In this document: piece by piece, positions 42,732 to 51,402 of the stretch
Layout of the letters: each line of letters starts with the position of its first letter
Position numbering within the stretch: position 1 is the stretch's first letter
Source: Kibdelosporangium banguiense
GTDB taxonomy: Bacteria > Actinomycetota > Actinomycetes > Mycobacteriales > Pseudonocardiaceae
Direction: 5' to 3'
Assembly (NCBI RefSeq): GCF_017876405.1
Contig: NZ_JAGINW010000001.1
Coordinates: 12,165,203-12,229,202 of the forward strand
DNA: 64,000 nucleotides
Position numbers and translations under genes: made by a program
Notes under the pieces: model-generated
Told to the model about the DNA's origin: nothing
Databases searched by the model: none
Seen by the model: only the letters and a program-made list of their open reading frames with translations

Positions 42732-43925
42732 CTAGGAACGAGTACGAGCCGGGTTGAAGACCCAGACCCGCAGAAGCAGGAACCGCAACAAGGTCGCGGC
42801 GAGATTGGCGGCGATCAGGACAGTCATCTCCAGCAGGTGATTGGGCGCGGGCACCAGCGCCAGCGCCCCGCTCGTGAGACCGAGCCCCAACGCGAAGACC
42901 ATGAGACCTTCGAACTGGTGCCGGACAACACCGGATCCACGCACCCCGAACGTCATGCGGCGATTGGCTGCGGTGTTCCCGATCGCGGTCACCAGCAAGG
43001 CGACAAAGTTCGCGCCTTGCGCACCCAGTCCCCCACGCAGCAAGGAGAACAGCACAAGGTATGCGACCGTGCTGACAATTCCGATCGCACCGAAGCTGAG
43101 TAGCTGGCGCCCCAGTGAGTTCCGTGGCCGGTCACGCAGCTGTCCGATCGGGATCGTTCCCTTGCTGAATCCTTTGACCAAGCGGGCGATGCCGCGTAGG
43201 TCTGCCAGGGCAGTCGCCACGATGTCAACGCGGCTGTCCGGGTCGTCCACCCAGTCGACTGGCACCTCGTGAATCCGTGCGCCGGCTCGTTGCGCCAGCA
43301 CCAGCAGTTCGGTGTCGAAGAACCAGCCGGTGTCGACCACGTGCGGCAGCAACTCGTGCGCGACGTCCGCCCGGATCGCCTTGAACCCGCACTGCGCGTC
43401 CGAGAAACGGACCGCCAGCGTGCCGCGCAGCAACATGTTGTAGCAGCGAGAGATGAATTCACGCTTCGCGCCACGTACAACCCGGGCGCTACGCGCCAGC
43501 CTGCTGCCGATGGCGACATCCGAATGCCCGGACATCAGCGGAGCGACAAGAGGCCACAGGGCCGCGAGGTCGGTCGACAGGTCGACATCCATGTACGCCA
43601 GCACTTGTGCGTCCGAGGCAAGCCACACCGTGTGCAGCGCCCGGCCACGGCCCTTCTGTTCCAACCGGACAGCCTGGACATCGGGCAACTCGGCGGCGAG
43701 CGCTTCGGCGATCCGCCACGTGCCGTCGGTGCTGGCGTTGTCGGCGATCGTGACTCGGAAGCTGTACGGAAACTGCCCGGTGAGGTGCGCGTACAACCGG
43801 CGGATGCACGGCTCCAGGTCGGCTTCCTCGTTGTGGACGGGGATGACGACGTCCAGAACCGGACCTGGGCCAGTGGTGCTCACCGGGGCGCGAGCGGGCG
43901 TGGGCAATGCCGAGATCGCTGTCAT
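42732..43925 (-). CDS. Bifunctional GT2/GtrA polyprenyl-phosphate glycosyltransferase
   Basis: 397 residues from the ATG at 43925. Residues about 20-260 are a GT2 dolichol-phosphate-mannose-synthase-like domain: LDVVIPVHNEEADLEPCIRR, DNASTDGTW, VLAYMDVDLSTDLAALWPLV with the acidic metal site, SDVAIGSRLA, and DAQCGFKAIRADVA. Residues about 275-395 are a GtrA domain with four helices (LLSFGAIGIVSTVAYLVLFS, FVALLVTAIGNTAANRRMTF). The enzyme would make polyprenyl-phosphate sugar and flip it to the outside, supplying the GT39 protein encoded nine bases downstream. The longer frame to 44393 is antisense to the next gene and is rejected. Function as donor supply is family knowledge; the sugar is unknown. 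Confidence 0.88.
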   Translation of the reverse strand: MTAISALPTPARAPVSTTGPGPVLDVVIPVHNEEADLEPCIRRLYAHLTGQFPYSFRVTIADNASTDGTWRIAEALAAELPDVQAVRLEQKGRGRALHTVWLASDAQVLAYMDVDLSTDLAALWPLVAPLMSGHSDVAIGSRLARSARVVRGAKREFISRCYNMLLRGTLAVRFSDAQCGFKAIRADVAHELLPHVVDTGWFFDTELLVLAQRAGARIHEVPVDWVDDPDSRVDIVATALADLRGIARLVKGFSKGTIPIGQLRDRPRNSLGRQLLSFGAIGIVSTVAYLVLFSLLRGGLGAQGANFVALLVTAIGNTAANRRMTFGVRGSGVVRHQFEGLMVFALGLGLTSGALALVPAPNHLLEMTVLIAANLAATLLRFLLLRVWVFNPARTRS

Positions 43926-44078
43926 GCCACGGACGATCACCGACCTGGCTGGGTACTCGATGTGGCCATGCTGTGCGCCCGCTGTGGGCCTGATCCTCAT
44001 AGCCCACGCCCAACGTGGACACAGCGCGGACACAGAAAACCTGCCGAATGTGGATCTCAACAACCCACAGGAGGAACC

Positions 44079-44675
44079 ATGACGCAACCCCACCACGATC
44101 CTGCCGATCAGGAACTGACCTGGGGCGGACGACAACCCGAGCCCAAAAAGCGCTGGTCCGGCAAGAAAACCGCGGCCGCGGTCGCAATAGCCGTCGGCGT
44201 GGCCGCAGCAGGCGGAGTCGCGGTCTACGCAGCGACCGGCTCCGCAGGCGCAGCCACCTCCCAGCAAGCAATGGGCGGCGGCATGGGCGGCCCAGGCGGA
44301 GGAGGCATGCGCGGCGGAGGCATGATGGACGCCCTGCACGGAGAGTTCACAATCTCCGACGGAAACGGCGGCTACAAAACCGCGATCATGCAAACCGGCG
44401 AAGTGACGGCAGTCAGCGACACCTCCCTCACCGCGAAGAGCGCGGACGGCTACACCAAGGTCTACACAATCGACAAAGAAACCCTCTTCGGCAACGCCTC
44501 AGCCTCCGACATCCAAACCGGCGACACAGTAATGGTCGTCGCCACCCCCTCAGGCGACAACGCAACCGCCGACTCAGTAATGGAACGCGGGCAGGGCGGC
44601 ACAGGCGGCCAGATGCAGGGCGGCGGCCCCGGCGGAGGCCAAGGCGGCGCCCGCTCCGAGCAGGGCGGCAACTAG
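44079..44675 (+). CDS. Membrane-anchored glycine-rich protein with a DUF5666-like domain
   Basis: 198 residues from the ATG at 44079, preceded by GGAGG. A basic cytosolic N terminus (KKRWSGKKTAAAVAIAVGV) leads into a single helix at about 29-50, then a Gly/Met-rich stretch GGGMGGPGGGGMRGGGMM. A small beta domain at about 85-165 has TGEVTAVSDTSLTAKSADGY and DIQTGDTVMVVATPSG, resembling DUF5666. The tail is again glycine-rich (QGGTGGQMQGGGPGGGQGG). It is exported and tethered outside the cell. It is divergent from the GT2-GtrA/GT39 operon, and the GT39 protein has the same kind of glycine runs, so it may be the acceptor of that glycosylation system, which is inference. Confidence 0.75.
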   Translation: MTQPHHDPADQELTWGGRQPEPKKRWSGKKTAAAVAIAVGVAAAGGVAVYAATGSAGAATSQQAMGGGMGGPGGGGMRGGGMMDALHGEFTISDGNGGYKTAIMQTGEVTAVSDTSLTAKSADGYTKVYTIDKETLFGNASASDIQTGDTVMVVATPSGDNATADSVMERGQGGTGGQMQGGGPGGGQGGARSEQGGN

Positions 44676-44696
44676 CCTCCCAGAGGCATGAAGCGA

Positions 44697-44732
44697 GGTG
44701 TCCGTGATCGGGCCAACCCGATCACGGACACC
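44697..44732. terminator. Terminator after the glycine-rich protein gene
   Basis: A perfect 16-pair stem with loop CCAA begins GGTGTCCGTGATCGGG, 22 bases after the stop at 44675, and precedes the HAD gene start at 44772. Confidence 0.88.
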
Positions 44733-44771
44733 CGCGCTGCACCTGTCTGCCCAACGGCCTACGGTGGGCTC

Positions 44772-45440
44772 ATGGCGGAAGTTCGGTGGGTTACGTTCGA
44801 CTGTTTCGGGACGCTGGTCGATTGGCGGCGTGGCATCTCGGGTGGACTGGAGTTGTTGTTTCCCGGGAGGGGGTGGGAGCTGCTGGAGATCTACATCCGG
44901 GTTGAGGCCGTGGTTCAGGCTGAGCAGCCTTCGATGCGGTACCGGGATGTGATGGCTGAGACTGTTCGGCGCGTTGCGGACGAGGCTGGGCTGGAGTTGG
45001 TGACGGACAACGCTTCTGTGCTGGGCGCGACCATTGCTTATTGGCCTGTGTTCGCGGATGTCGGGCCGGCGTTGGCCGGGTTGCGGGCGGCTGGGTGGCG
45101 GTTGGCGCTGCTGACCAACTGTGATCGGGACATCATCGGTGAGACTCAGCGGCGGCTCGGTGTCCACATTGATGCCGTGGTCACGTCTGAGCATGTCGGC
45201 TCGTACAAGCCGAGCCACAACCATTTCACGCAGTTCGCCGAGTCTTTCGGGGCCACCAGGGAGAACTGGGTTCACGCGGCACAGAGTTACTTCCATGACA
45301 TCCAGCCGGCTCACTCGCTCGGTATCCCGAGTGTGTGGGTGAACCGGCTGGGGCAGGCGGATGATCCGTCGATCGCGCACGCGGTCGTGCCGGATCTCAT
45401 CGATCTGGTGCGGACAGTCGAACGGGTCTCTACCGGATGA
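44772..45440 (+). CDS. HAD-superfamily hydrolase (haloacid-dehalogenase-like)
   Basis: 222 residues from the ATG at 44772. Motif I is VTFDCFGTLVDW with the nucleophilic aspartate at about residue 10. Motif II is LALLTNCDRD, motif III the lysine in SEHVGSYKPSHNHF, and motif IV the HDIQPAHSLGIPSVWVNR region. This is the type of haloacid-dehalogenase and phosphatase-like members (cap type I). The reaction may be dephosphorylation or dehalogenation; the substrate is not known. It is flanked by a terminator upstream and shares 11 bases of 3' overlap with the convergent alpha/beta hydrolase gene. No strong ribosome site is seen; GGTGGG lies before the start. Confidence 0.85.
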   Translation: MAEVRWVTFDCFGTLVDWRRGISGGLELLFPGRGWELLEIYIRVEAVVQAEQPSMRYRDVMAETVRRVADEAGLELVTDNASVLGATIAYWPVFADVGPALAGLRAAGWRLALLTNCDRDIIGETQRRLGVHIDAVVTSEHVGSYKPSHNHFTQFAESFGATRENWVHAAQSYFHDIQPAHSLGIPSVWVNRLGQADDPSIAHAVVPDLIDLVRTVERVSTG

Positions 45441-46446
45441 CCGAGTCGGCCCAGTTCACCACCGCGGTGTGGTACGTCGGGGCGTCCGGGGCGAAGTTCA
45501 GCGAGTGCCCGTAGCTGGGCAGCACGAACGTCTGCAGGGCGGCCTCCGGTGAGTAGTACGGGGTTTCCGCGCGCAGCAAGGATTCCGCGGTACTGCAGTC
45601 GGGTGCGGTGAGGCCGCAGAACGCCGGGTCCTTGCCCATCACGAGCAGCACCGGGGCCTTGATCTTCCTGGAGTACGGCAGGATCGCGCCGAGCAGCACC
45701 GTGTCGACGACCTCGCCGGTCGCGAAGACGTCCTTGGTCTGCTCGTCGGTCTCGCCGACACCGGGGATCCGGATTCCCGGGCTGTGGAAGTCCGCGAACC
45801 GTGTTCCCGCAATGGTTGTCAGGTAGCCGATGTCGTAGCCCTTGGTGAGGAACTTCGGATCCAGGCTGGCCGGGATGAGCGATGCCAGGATCGGCACCGC
45901 GCCGAGTGCGTTGATGCCGTGGGTCAGGCCGGTGATCAGCACGGCGTCGACGTCCTGGTACGTACCGGCTTCGATGATCGCGATGGCCGACCCGACCGAG
46001 TGCCCACCGAGGATGATCTTGTCGAACTTCGGTGCGCCATCACCCGCACGCAGCGCCTGGATCACTTGGTGGACAACGCCTGCCTGGGTGAACGACGTCA
46101 ACGCGAGGCTGGCGGGACGGCTGCTGCGGCCGGTGCCGAGCCGGTCGAGCGTGAGCGTGGCGTACCCGGCCTTGTTCATCGCCAGCCGGAACGAGCGGGT
46201 CTCCGGGGTGTACGGGAAGTCCCAGTAGGCGCTGTTGTAGGACGCCCCGGGAACCAGTACCTGCACTGCCTTCGCGTTCGCCGGACGGCAGAGCCTGCCG
46301 TAGATCTGCTCGGCCTGGCCGGCGAGTGTCACCGGCAGGGTGAGGTCCTGGCACGCCACCGCCGCCTGGGCCGGCGCGACCGGGAACCCGATCGCCGCCA
46401 CGGCCAGCGCACTGGTCAGAGCAGCCAGAAAACGGCGTGATCGCAC
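45430..46446 (-). CDS. Secreted alpha/beta hydrolase (lipase/esterase-like)
   Basis: 338 residues from the GTG at 46446, which has GGAGG eight bases upstream. A signal peptide of about 28 residues (FLAALTSALAVAAIGFPVAP) ends near AQAAVACQDL. The fold is clear: VQVLVPGASYNSAYWDFPY, ATLTLDRLGTGRSSRP, and the nucleophile elbow ILGGHSVGSAIAI with catalytic serine. Later SRKIKAPVLLVMGKDPAFC contributes an aspartate, and SYGHSLNFAP the histidine. Two cysteines in the LTAPDC region may form a disulfide outside the cell. It would hydrolyse esters or lipids after export. It lies 30 bases downstream of a P450 gene on the same strand, so they may be co-transcribed. The 3' end overlaps the HAD gene by 11 bases. 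Confidence 0.85.
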   Translation of the reverse strand: MRSRRFLAALTSALAVAAIGFPVAPAQAAVACQDLTLPVTLAGQAEQIYGRLCRPANAKAVQVLVPGASYNSAYWDFPYTPETRSFRLAMNKAGYATLTLDRLGTGRSSRPASLALTSFTQAGVVHQVIQALRAGDGAPKFDKIILGGHSVGSAIAIIEAGTYQDVDAVLITGLTHGINALGAVPILASLIPASLDPKFLTKGYDIGYLTTIAGTRFADFHSPGIRIPGVGETDEQTKDVFATGEVVDTVLLGAILPYSRKIKAPVLLVMGKDPAFCGLTAPDCSTAESLLRAETPYYSPEAALQTFVLPSYGHSLNFAPDAPTYHTAVVNWADSVIR

Positions 46447-46476
46447 TGCGAATACCTCCACAAAGGACAAATAGGC

Positions 46477-47811
46477 TCAGCGGGCCACCGCGGTCATCGG
46501 CAACTGGCTCGGGTAGGCCGCACCGGTCACCTTGACGCGGACTTTCTTGTCTGGAACTGCAACCAGCCGCCAGCGCGAGCCGATGGCCGCCGCGGCGAGC
46601 GCGATCTCGGCGAGCGCGAAGTGGTTCCCGATGCATTTCCTGCCGCCGTCGCCGAACGGAACATAGGCTCCGGGCGGTGGCGACAGGTTGGCCGGGTCCC
46701 AGCGATCCGGGTCGAACCGGTCCGGATCAGGGAAATAACGGGGATCGTGGTGCAGGGCGTGCGGACTGATGGTGACCTCGGTCGACGGCGGGATCGTGAC
46801 GTCACCGAGCCGCACATCGGTGTTCGTGCGCCGCATCAACAGCCAGATCGGATACCTGCGCAGTACTTCACGCGCGATCTGGTTGGTGTAGGTCAGTTTC
46901 GGAATGTCCTCATAGGTCACCGGGCGGCCGCCGAGCCCGTCGATCTCCTCGTGCCAGCGCTGTTCGATCAGCGGATGCCGGGCCAGTTCGTGGAACATCC
47001 AGGACAACGCCAGCGCAGTGGTCTCGATGCCGCCGGTCAGCAGCGTCACGACCTCGTCGTACACCTGCTGGTCGGTCATGGCCTCGCCGGTGTCGTCGTC
47101 GGTGGCCGCCAGCAACATCGACAGCACATCGCCCTGATCGGCCTGCTGCGCCCGGCCTTCGGCGATCACGTCCAGCACGATCCGCCGCAACCGGTCGATG
47201 GCCTGGTCGAACTCGCGGTTGGCCGGGATCGGCAGCCGCCCGACGAACCCTGGCGACAGGGCACGCACCATGCCCTGTTTGATCACGACCGGCATGGACC
47301 GCTGTGCTTCGGTGATCGCCGCACGACCGAGTCCGGTCGCGAACAGCGTCTGCCCCACGATCTTCACCGACAGTTCCTGCATCGCCTCGTCGAGCGCGAC
47401 AACCTGGCCGGGCTGCCACGACTCGGCCACCGACCGCGCCACCCGCGTCATCACCTCGGCGTAACCGGCGATGCGCTTGACGTGGAACGCCGGTTGCACG
47501 AGCCTGCGCTGGCTGTCGTGGAACGGCCCGTTGGACATCGCGATCCCGTTGCCGAAGAACGGCCGGAACCGGTCGAACATGATGCCCTTGTCGAACTTGC
47601 ACCCCTCGGTGACGAGAATCCGGTGTACCAGGTCCGGCCTGGTCACGACGTAGGTCGGCAGTGGACCGAGGTACACCTTCACCACGTCGCCCAGCCCGGC
47701 CAGCGACAACGTGAACCTGAAACGTTGCCACAGCAAGGAAGGCGTATGCCCGAGCAGGGGCCACCGGCCAGGTGCGACCGGCAGTGCGGTCGGCGCGCCG
47801 GTGGATTCCAC
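46477..47811 (-). CDS. Cytochrome P450 (long-form, CYP)
   Basis: 444 residues from the GTG at 47811, with GAGGAG upstream. The heme loop FGDGGRKCIGNHFAL carries the cysteine ligand near 388. The ExxR helix is REVLRRYPI, the meander PDRFDPDRWDP, and the I-helix oxygen-binding stretch LLTGGIETTALALSWMF has the acid-alcohol pair E-T-T. The N terminus ALPVAPGRWPLLGHTPSLLW begins the fold directly, with no membrane anchor. It would monooxygenate an unknown substrate with electrons from a ferredoxin encoded elsewhere. Its downstream partner is the secreted hydrolase. The longer frame to 48135 is antisense to the methyltransferase gene and is rejected. Confidence 0.92.
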   Translation of the reverse strand: MESTGAPTALPVAPGRWPLLGHTPSLLWQRFRFTLSLAGLGDVVKVYLGPLPTYVVTRPDLVHRILVTEGCKFDKGIMFDRFRPFFGNGIAMSNGPFHDSQRRLVQPAFHVKRIAGYAEVMTRVARSVAESWQPGQVVALDEAMQELSVKIVGQTLFATGLGRAAITEAQRSMPVVIKQGMVRALSPGFVGRLPIPANREFDQAIDRLRRIVLDVIAEGRAQQADQGDVLSMLLAATDDDTGEAMTDQQVYDEVVTLLTGGIETTALALSWMFHELARHPLIEQRWHEEIDGLGGRPVTYEDIPKLTYTNQIAREVLRRYPIWLLMRRTNTDVRLGDVTIPPSTEVTISPHALHHDPRYFPDPDRFDPDRWDPANLSPPPGAYVPFGDGGRKCIGNHFALAEIALAAAAIGSRWRLVAVPDKKVRVKVTGAAYPSQLPMTAVAR

Positions 47812-47959
47812 GGGATATCCGCTCCTCGCGGTCGTATCGAGACGACCACCTACCGTAGAGGTCTGCGGCCAGATGGGCGAGTACCCGATCGGGTAATCAC
47901 GTTGCCGCCCCTTTGCCGTTAGTCTGCACTGTTGCTTGGGATGCGGAGGTGGCAGGGAC

Positions 47960-48787
47960 ATGAGCGAGACACCGACCAAGGGATGGGTTCCCGACGAGGT
48001 GGACACGACCGTGCCGAGCATGGCGCGGGCGTACGACTTCCTGCTGGGCGGTGCGCACAACTTCGCTGTGGACCGGATGGTGGCCGACCAGGCGGAGAAA
48101 CTGATGCCCGGCGCGGCGAAGATCGCGCGGCTCAACCGGGCCTTCCTCGGCCGTGCGGTGCGTTACCTGCTCAACGCCGGGGTGAAGCAGTTCCTGGACG
48201 TCGGTTCCGGCATCCCGACCGTCGGCAACGTGCACGAAGTGGCCCAGCAGATCAATCCTGAGGCCCGTGTGCTGTATGTGGACAAAGACCCGATCGCGGT
48301 GGCGCACAGTGAATTGATGTTGGGCGCCAACGACAAGGCAGAGATCCTGCGCGCCGACATGCGCGACCCGGACAGCATCATCGGCAGCTCGCAAGCCCGG
48401 CGGCTGCTGGACTTCGACGAGCCGATCGCCTTGCTGATGGTCATGATGGTGCACTGGGTGCCTGATGCCGACGACCCCTGGGCACTGATCGCGCAGTACC
48501 GCGATGCCCTTCCGGCCGGGAGCTATCTCGCCCTCTCGCACGTCACCGCCGACCAGCGGCAGGACCAGATCGCAGACGCCAAGGACATGATCCAGGAATC
48601 GCGCAGCGCCGACCAGCTGACTCCGCGCAGCCACGAACAGGTCGTCCGCCTGTTCAACGGGTTCGACCTGGTCGAGCCGGGCGTCGTCGGCTGTGGCCTC
48701 TGGCACCCGGGCGGGCCCGGTGACATCGCCGACAACCACGAGCTCAACGCACACGTATACGCCGGCGTCGGCAAGAAGCTGCCCTGA
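47960..48787 (+). CDS. SAM-dependent methyltransferase, DUF574 family
   Basis: 275 residues from the ATG at 47960. This is the abundant actinobacterial S-adenosyl methyltransferase family: TTVPSMARAYDFLLGGAHNF at the start, ARLNRAFLGRAVRYLLNAGV, SAM motif I QFLDVGSGIPTVGNVHEVAQ near 82-101, VLYVDKDPIAVAHSE, and a late LALSHVTADQ and LTPRSHEQVVRLFNGFDLVE. The length is typical. Members are numerous in streptomycetes and their relatives; substrates are unknown, with roles proposed in regulation. It diverges from the P450 gene, 148 bases apart. The acceptor cannot be told from sequence. Confidence 0.93.
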   Translation: MSETPTKGWVPDEVDTTVPSMARAYDFLLGGAHNFAVDRMVADQAEKLMPGAAKIARLNRAFLGRAVRYLLNAGVKQFLDVGSGIPTVGNVHEVAQQINPEARVLYVDKDPIAVAHSELMLGANDKAEILRADMRDPDSIIGSSQARRLLDFDEPIALLMVMMVHWVPDADDPWALIAQYRDALPAGSYLALSHVTADQRQDQIADAKDMIQESRSADQLTPRSHEQVVRLFNGFDLVEPGVVGCGLWHPGGPGDIADNHELNAHVYAGVGKKLP

Positions 48788-48898
48788 ACGGTGTCCGGTA
48801 GTCGCCCTGCGACGGGCACTGCCTGTGTCCGGGACAACCGGTTGAGTCCGCCAATGGCCTAACGCGTTGCTCGCGATGGATGTGTAGCGTCGGCAACT

Positions 48899-50335
48899 GT
48901 GACGAGAAGCCCCGGCCGCGCCGACTCTCGTGGCGCCGTATCGGTACTGGCCTTCTCGGGGATTCTGGGCGCGTTGATGCAGACCATCGTCGTGCCGCTG
49001 GTGGCCGAGTTGCCACGGTTGCTGAACACCACGCCGGACAACGCGTCCTGGGTGATCACGGCGACGCTGCTGTCGGCGGCGGTCACGACGCCGATCAGCG
49101 GACGGCTGGGCGACATGTTCGGCAAACGCCGGATGCTCGTCGTCTGTGTGGTGTTGCTGATCATGGGGTCGGTGCTGTGCGCGCTGACGTCGTCGCTGGC
49201 GCTGGTGATCGCCGGGCGTGCGTTGCAGGGCACCGCGACCAGCGTGGTTCCGCTGGGGATCAGCATCCTGCGCGACGAGTTGCCACCTGAGCGGGTGGCC
49301 ACCGCGATCTCGTTGATCAGCGCGACATTGGGCGTCGGCGGGTCGATCGGCCTGCCGGTGTCCGCGCTGGTCGGTCAGCATCTCGACTGGCACCTGTTGT
49401 TCTGGGGCACCGCCGGAGTCGGCGTCATCGCCCTTGTCCTGATCATCGTCGTGGTGCCGGAATCGCCCGTACGCACGCCTGGCCGGTTCGATTTCGTCGG
49501 CGCCATAGGGCTCGCCGCGGGGCTTATGTGCGTGCTGCTGGCGTTGACCAAAGGTGCGGCCTGGGGCTGGACGAGCACGCGCGTCATCACGCTGATGATC
49601 GCGGGCCTGGTGATCCTGGCGGCCTGGATGTGGTTCGAGACGCGGGTATCCCAGCCCATGGTCGACATCCGGATCTCCGCGTCCCGGCCGGTGCTGCTGA
49701 CCAACCTGGCGTCGATCATGACCGGGTTCGCCATGTACGCCATCGCCCTGGTGCTCCCCCAGTTGCTGCAGGCGCCTGCCGAGACCGGCTACGGCCTCGG
49801 CCAGTCCATGGTCGTCGGCGGGCTGGTGCTGGCGCCGTCCGGGGTGGTGATGATGTTGCTGGCGCCGTTGGCCGCGCGGATCTCCAACCAGCACGGGCCA
49901 CGGACCACGCTCATGGCCGGCCTGGTGATCATCGCGGTCGGTTACGTCGCCGGGATCTACATGATGTCGAGTGTGTGGCTGCTGGTCCTGGTCGCGTGCG
50001 TCAGCGGCGCCGGTGTCGGGCTGGCGTTCGCCGCGTTGCCGGCGTTGATCATGGGTGTCGTGCCGCCGACCGAGACCGGAGTGGCCAACGGCCTCAACGC
50101 GTTGATGAGGTCGGTCGGGACATCGCTGGCCAGCGCCGCTATGGCGCTGATCCTCACCAACCTCACCATGCCGATCGGACCTCGCGCCGTGCCCACCGCC
50201 ACTGCCTTCCAGCTGACTTTCGTCGCCGGTGCCGTGGCCGCCGTCATCGCGCTCGTCCTTGCCGCGTTCATTCCCTCGCGGGCCCGGCTGGCCGAGCACA
50301 CACCGGCGCTGAACCTCAACGCCGGGCGAGTGTGA
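48899..50335 (+). CDS. MFS multidrug exporter, DHA2 (14-helix) type
   Basis: 478 residues from the GTG at 48899. About 14 hydrophobic helices; the first is SVLAFSGILGALMQTIVVPL. Motif A reads ISGRLGDMFGKRRMLV near 72-87, and the helix-five antiporter motif region is SATLGVGGSIGLPVSALVGQ near 141-160. There is a central cytosolic loop (VPESPVRTPGRFDFVG). The start has no ribosome site within reach, so translation may be leaderless or begin close to the GTG. DHA2 pumps export drugs or metabolites using the proton gradient. Its substrate is unknown; no TetR regulator is adjacent. It converges on the SRPBCC gene at 50343, seven bases from its stop. Confidence 0.9.
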   Translation: MTRSPGRADSRGAVSVLAFSGILGALMQTIVVPLVAELPRLLNTTPDNASWVITATLLSAAVTTPISGRLGDMFGKRRMLVVCVVLLIMGSVLCALTSSLALVIAGRALQGTATSVVPLGISILRDELPPERVATAISLISATLGVGGSIGLPVSALVGQHLDWHLLFWGTAGVGVIALVLIIVVVPESPVRTPGRFDFVGAIGLAAGLMCVLLALTKGAAWGWTSTRVITLMIAGLVILAAWMWFETRVSQPMVDIRISASRPVLLTNLASIMTGFAMYAIALVLPQLLQAPAETGYGLGQSMVVGGLVLAPSGVVMMLLAPLAARISNQHGPRTTLMAGLVIIAVGYVAGIYMMSSVWLLVLVACVSGAGVGLAFAALPALIMGVVPPTETGVANGLNALMRSVGTSLASAAMALILTNLTMPIGPRAVPTATAFQLTFVAGAVAAVIALVLAAFIPSRARLAEHTPALNLNAGRV

Positions 50336-50342
50336 GAGCCTT

Positions 50343-50846
50343 CTAGGACTCGGCCAGCTTCTTGATGTGCGCCAGCGTGGTGGCCATGTTCTGTTCGAAC
50401 TCCCGCATCCGCACGAACACGATCTTCTGTTCCTTCTCGGGCATCGCGTCGATCGCATAGGACAGACCGGAACGGCCTGGGCCCATCTGCATCCACTCCG
50501 AGAGCTGCGTGCCGCTGTCCTTGGGGCTCAGCCGGAACCGCCAGATCGCGCTGGGCCGGTCCAGGTCCGCCACGGCCCAGGCAAACGTTCGCCCGGGTTC
50601 GTACTCGATCACGTGCGAGGTGGTCGACCACTCACCGAACGACTCGTGCCTGCTGCGCCCGACGAACTTCCCGCCGACTGCCGGCCGGTCGCCGTCCACC
50701 CATTGCACGGCCTGCAACTCGTCGCTCATGTCCGGCATCAGGGAGACGTCCGACACGATCGCCCATACCCGTTCAGGCGTGGCGTTGACCCACGTCCGAA
50801 CCTCGACGGTCGGCTTGTCGGCGTACCGCGCACCTGTCCACTCCAT
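50343..50846 (-). CDS. SRPBCC/polyketide-cyclase-like protein
   Basis: 167 residues. A START-like helix-grip fold is seen: VEVRTWVNATPERVWAIVSD near 14-33, VGGKFVGRSRHESFGEWST, YEPGRTFAWAVADL and a long C-terminal helix. Such proteins bind hydrophobic ligands or act as cyclases; no catalytic residues can be assigned. It lies 15 bases after the HxlR gene on the same strand and is surely co-transcribed. With the LLM oxidoreductase upstream, the three may be a small redox or detoxification operon. The start at 50846 is fixed by the fold. Confidence 0.85.
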   Translation of the reverse strand: MEWTGARYADKPTVEVRTWVNATPERVWAIVSDVSLMPDMSDELQAVQWVDGDRPAVGGKFVGRSRHESFGEWSTTSHVIEYEPGRTFAWAVADLDRPSAIWRFRLSPKDSGTQLSEWMQMGPGRSGLSYAIDAMPEKEQKIVFVRMREFEQNMATTLAHIKKLAES

Positions 50847-50861
50847 TGTCGACAGTCCTGT

Positions 50862-51362
50862 CTAGTCGAGTTGAAACCGTTGCCGGACTACGGGAAGCTG
50901 CTTGAGCTTCGCCGGGAAACCCGGCCCGATCCGCATGGTCGTGTCAGCCGACCGCAGCGGCTGGGCGCAGGACGAGCAGACCACTTCGGCGTGCGCGTCG
51001 TGGTCGCAGATGTCGTGGTGGAACGTGATCGGCGGGCCGTCGTCGCCCGCCAGCCACCGGTCACCCCAGCGCGACATCGCGGCCAGCACCGGGAAGAAGT
51101 CGCGGCCTTTCTCGGTGAGCACGTAGTCGTAGCGCGTGGGCTGTGTCTGGTAGGGCTGCTTCTCCAGCAGGCCCTCCTCGGCCAGCCTGGTCAGCCGGTC
51201 GGTCAGGGTGTTGCGGGCGATACCCAGCGACTGCTGGAACTCGTCGAACCGGCGGACACCGTAGAAGGCCTCGCGCAGCACCAGCGGCGTCCACCAGTCG
51301 CCCAACAGGTCCATCGTCCGTGCGATCGAGCACGGCCACCTCGCGAACGAAGTCCTTTTCAT
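50862..51362 (-). CDS. HxlR-family transcriptional regulator
   Basis: 166 residues. The winged helix is typical: CSIARTMDLLGDWWTPLVLR (residues 11-30) with the conserved cysteine, then RRFDEFQQSLGIARNTLTDR and RLAEEGLLEKQPYQTQPTRY, and the wing YVLTEKGRDFFPVLAAMSRWGD. The extra C-terminal part has CDHDAHAEVVCSSCAQPL, which may bind zinc. HxlR proteins sense thiol-reactive or aldehyde signals and control nearby genes. GAGG lies seven bases before the ATG at 51362. It sits between the LLM oxidoreductase and SRPBCC genes, 40 bases after the former; it probably regulates this operon. Confidence 0.9.
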   Translation of the reverse strand: MKRTSFARWPCSIARTMDLLGDWWTPLVLREAFYGVRRFDEFQQSLGIARNTLTDRLTRLAEEGLLEKQPYQTQPTRYDYVLTEKGRDFFPVLAAMSRWGDRWLAGDDGPPITFHHDICDHDAHAEVVCSSCAQPLRSADTTMRIGPGFPAKLKQLPVVRQRFQLD

Positions 51363-51402
51363 CCCAGCACCTCGCGATCAGTTCCCGCACCATGCCGGCC
51401 AG

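Noticed and set aside
43269..44078. Long open frame before the glycine-rich protein.
   Set aside because: It is antisense to the GT2-GtrA gene; a strong ribosome site and export helix begin at 44079.
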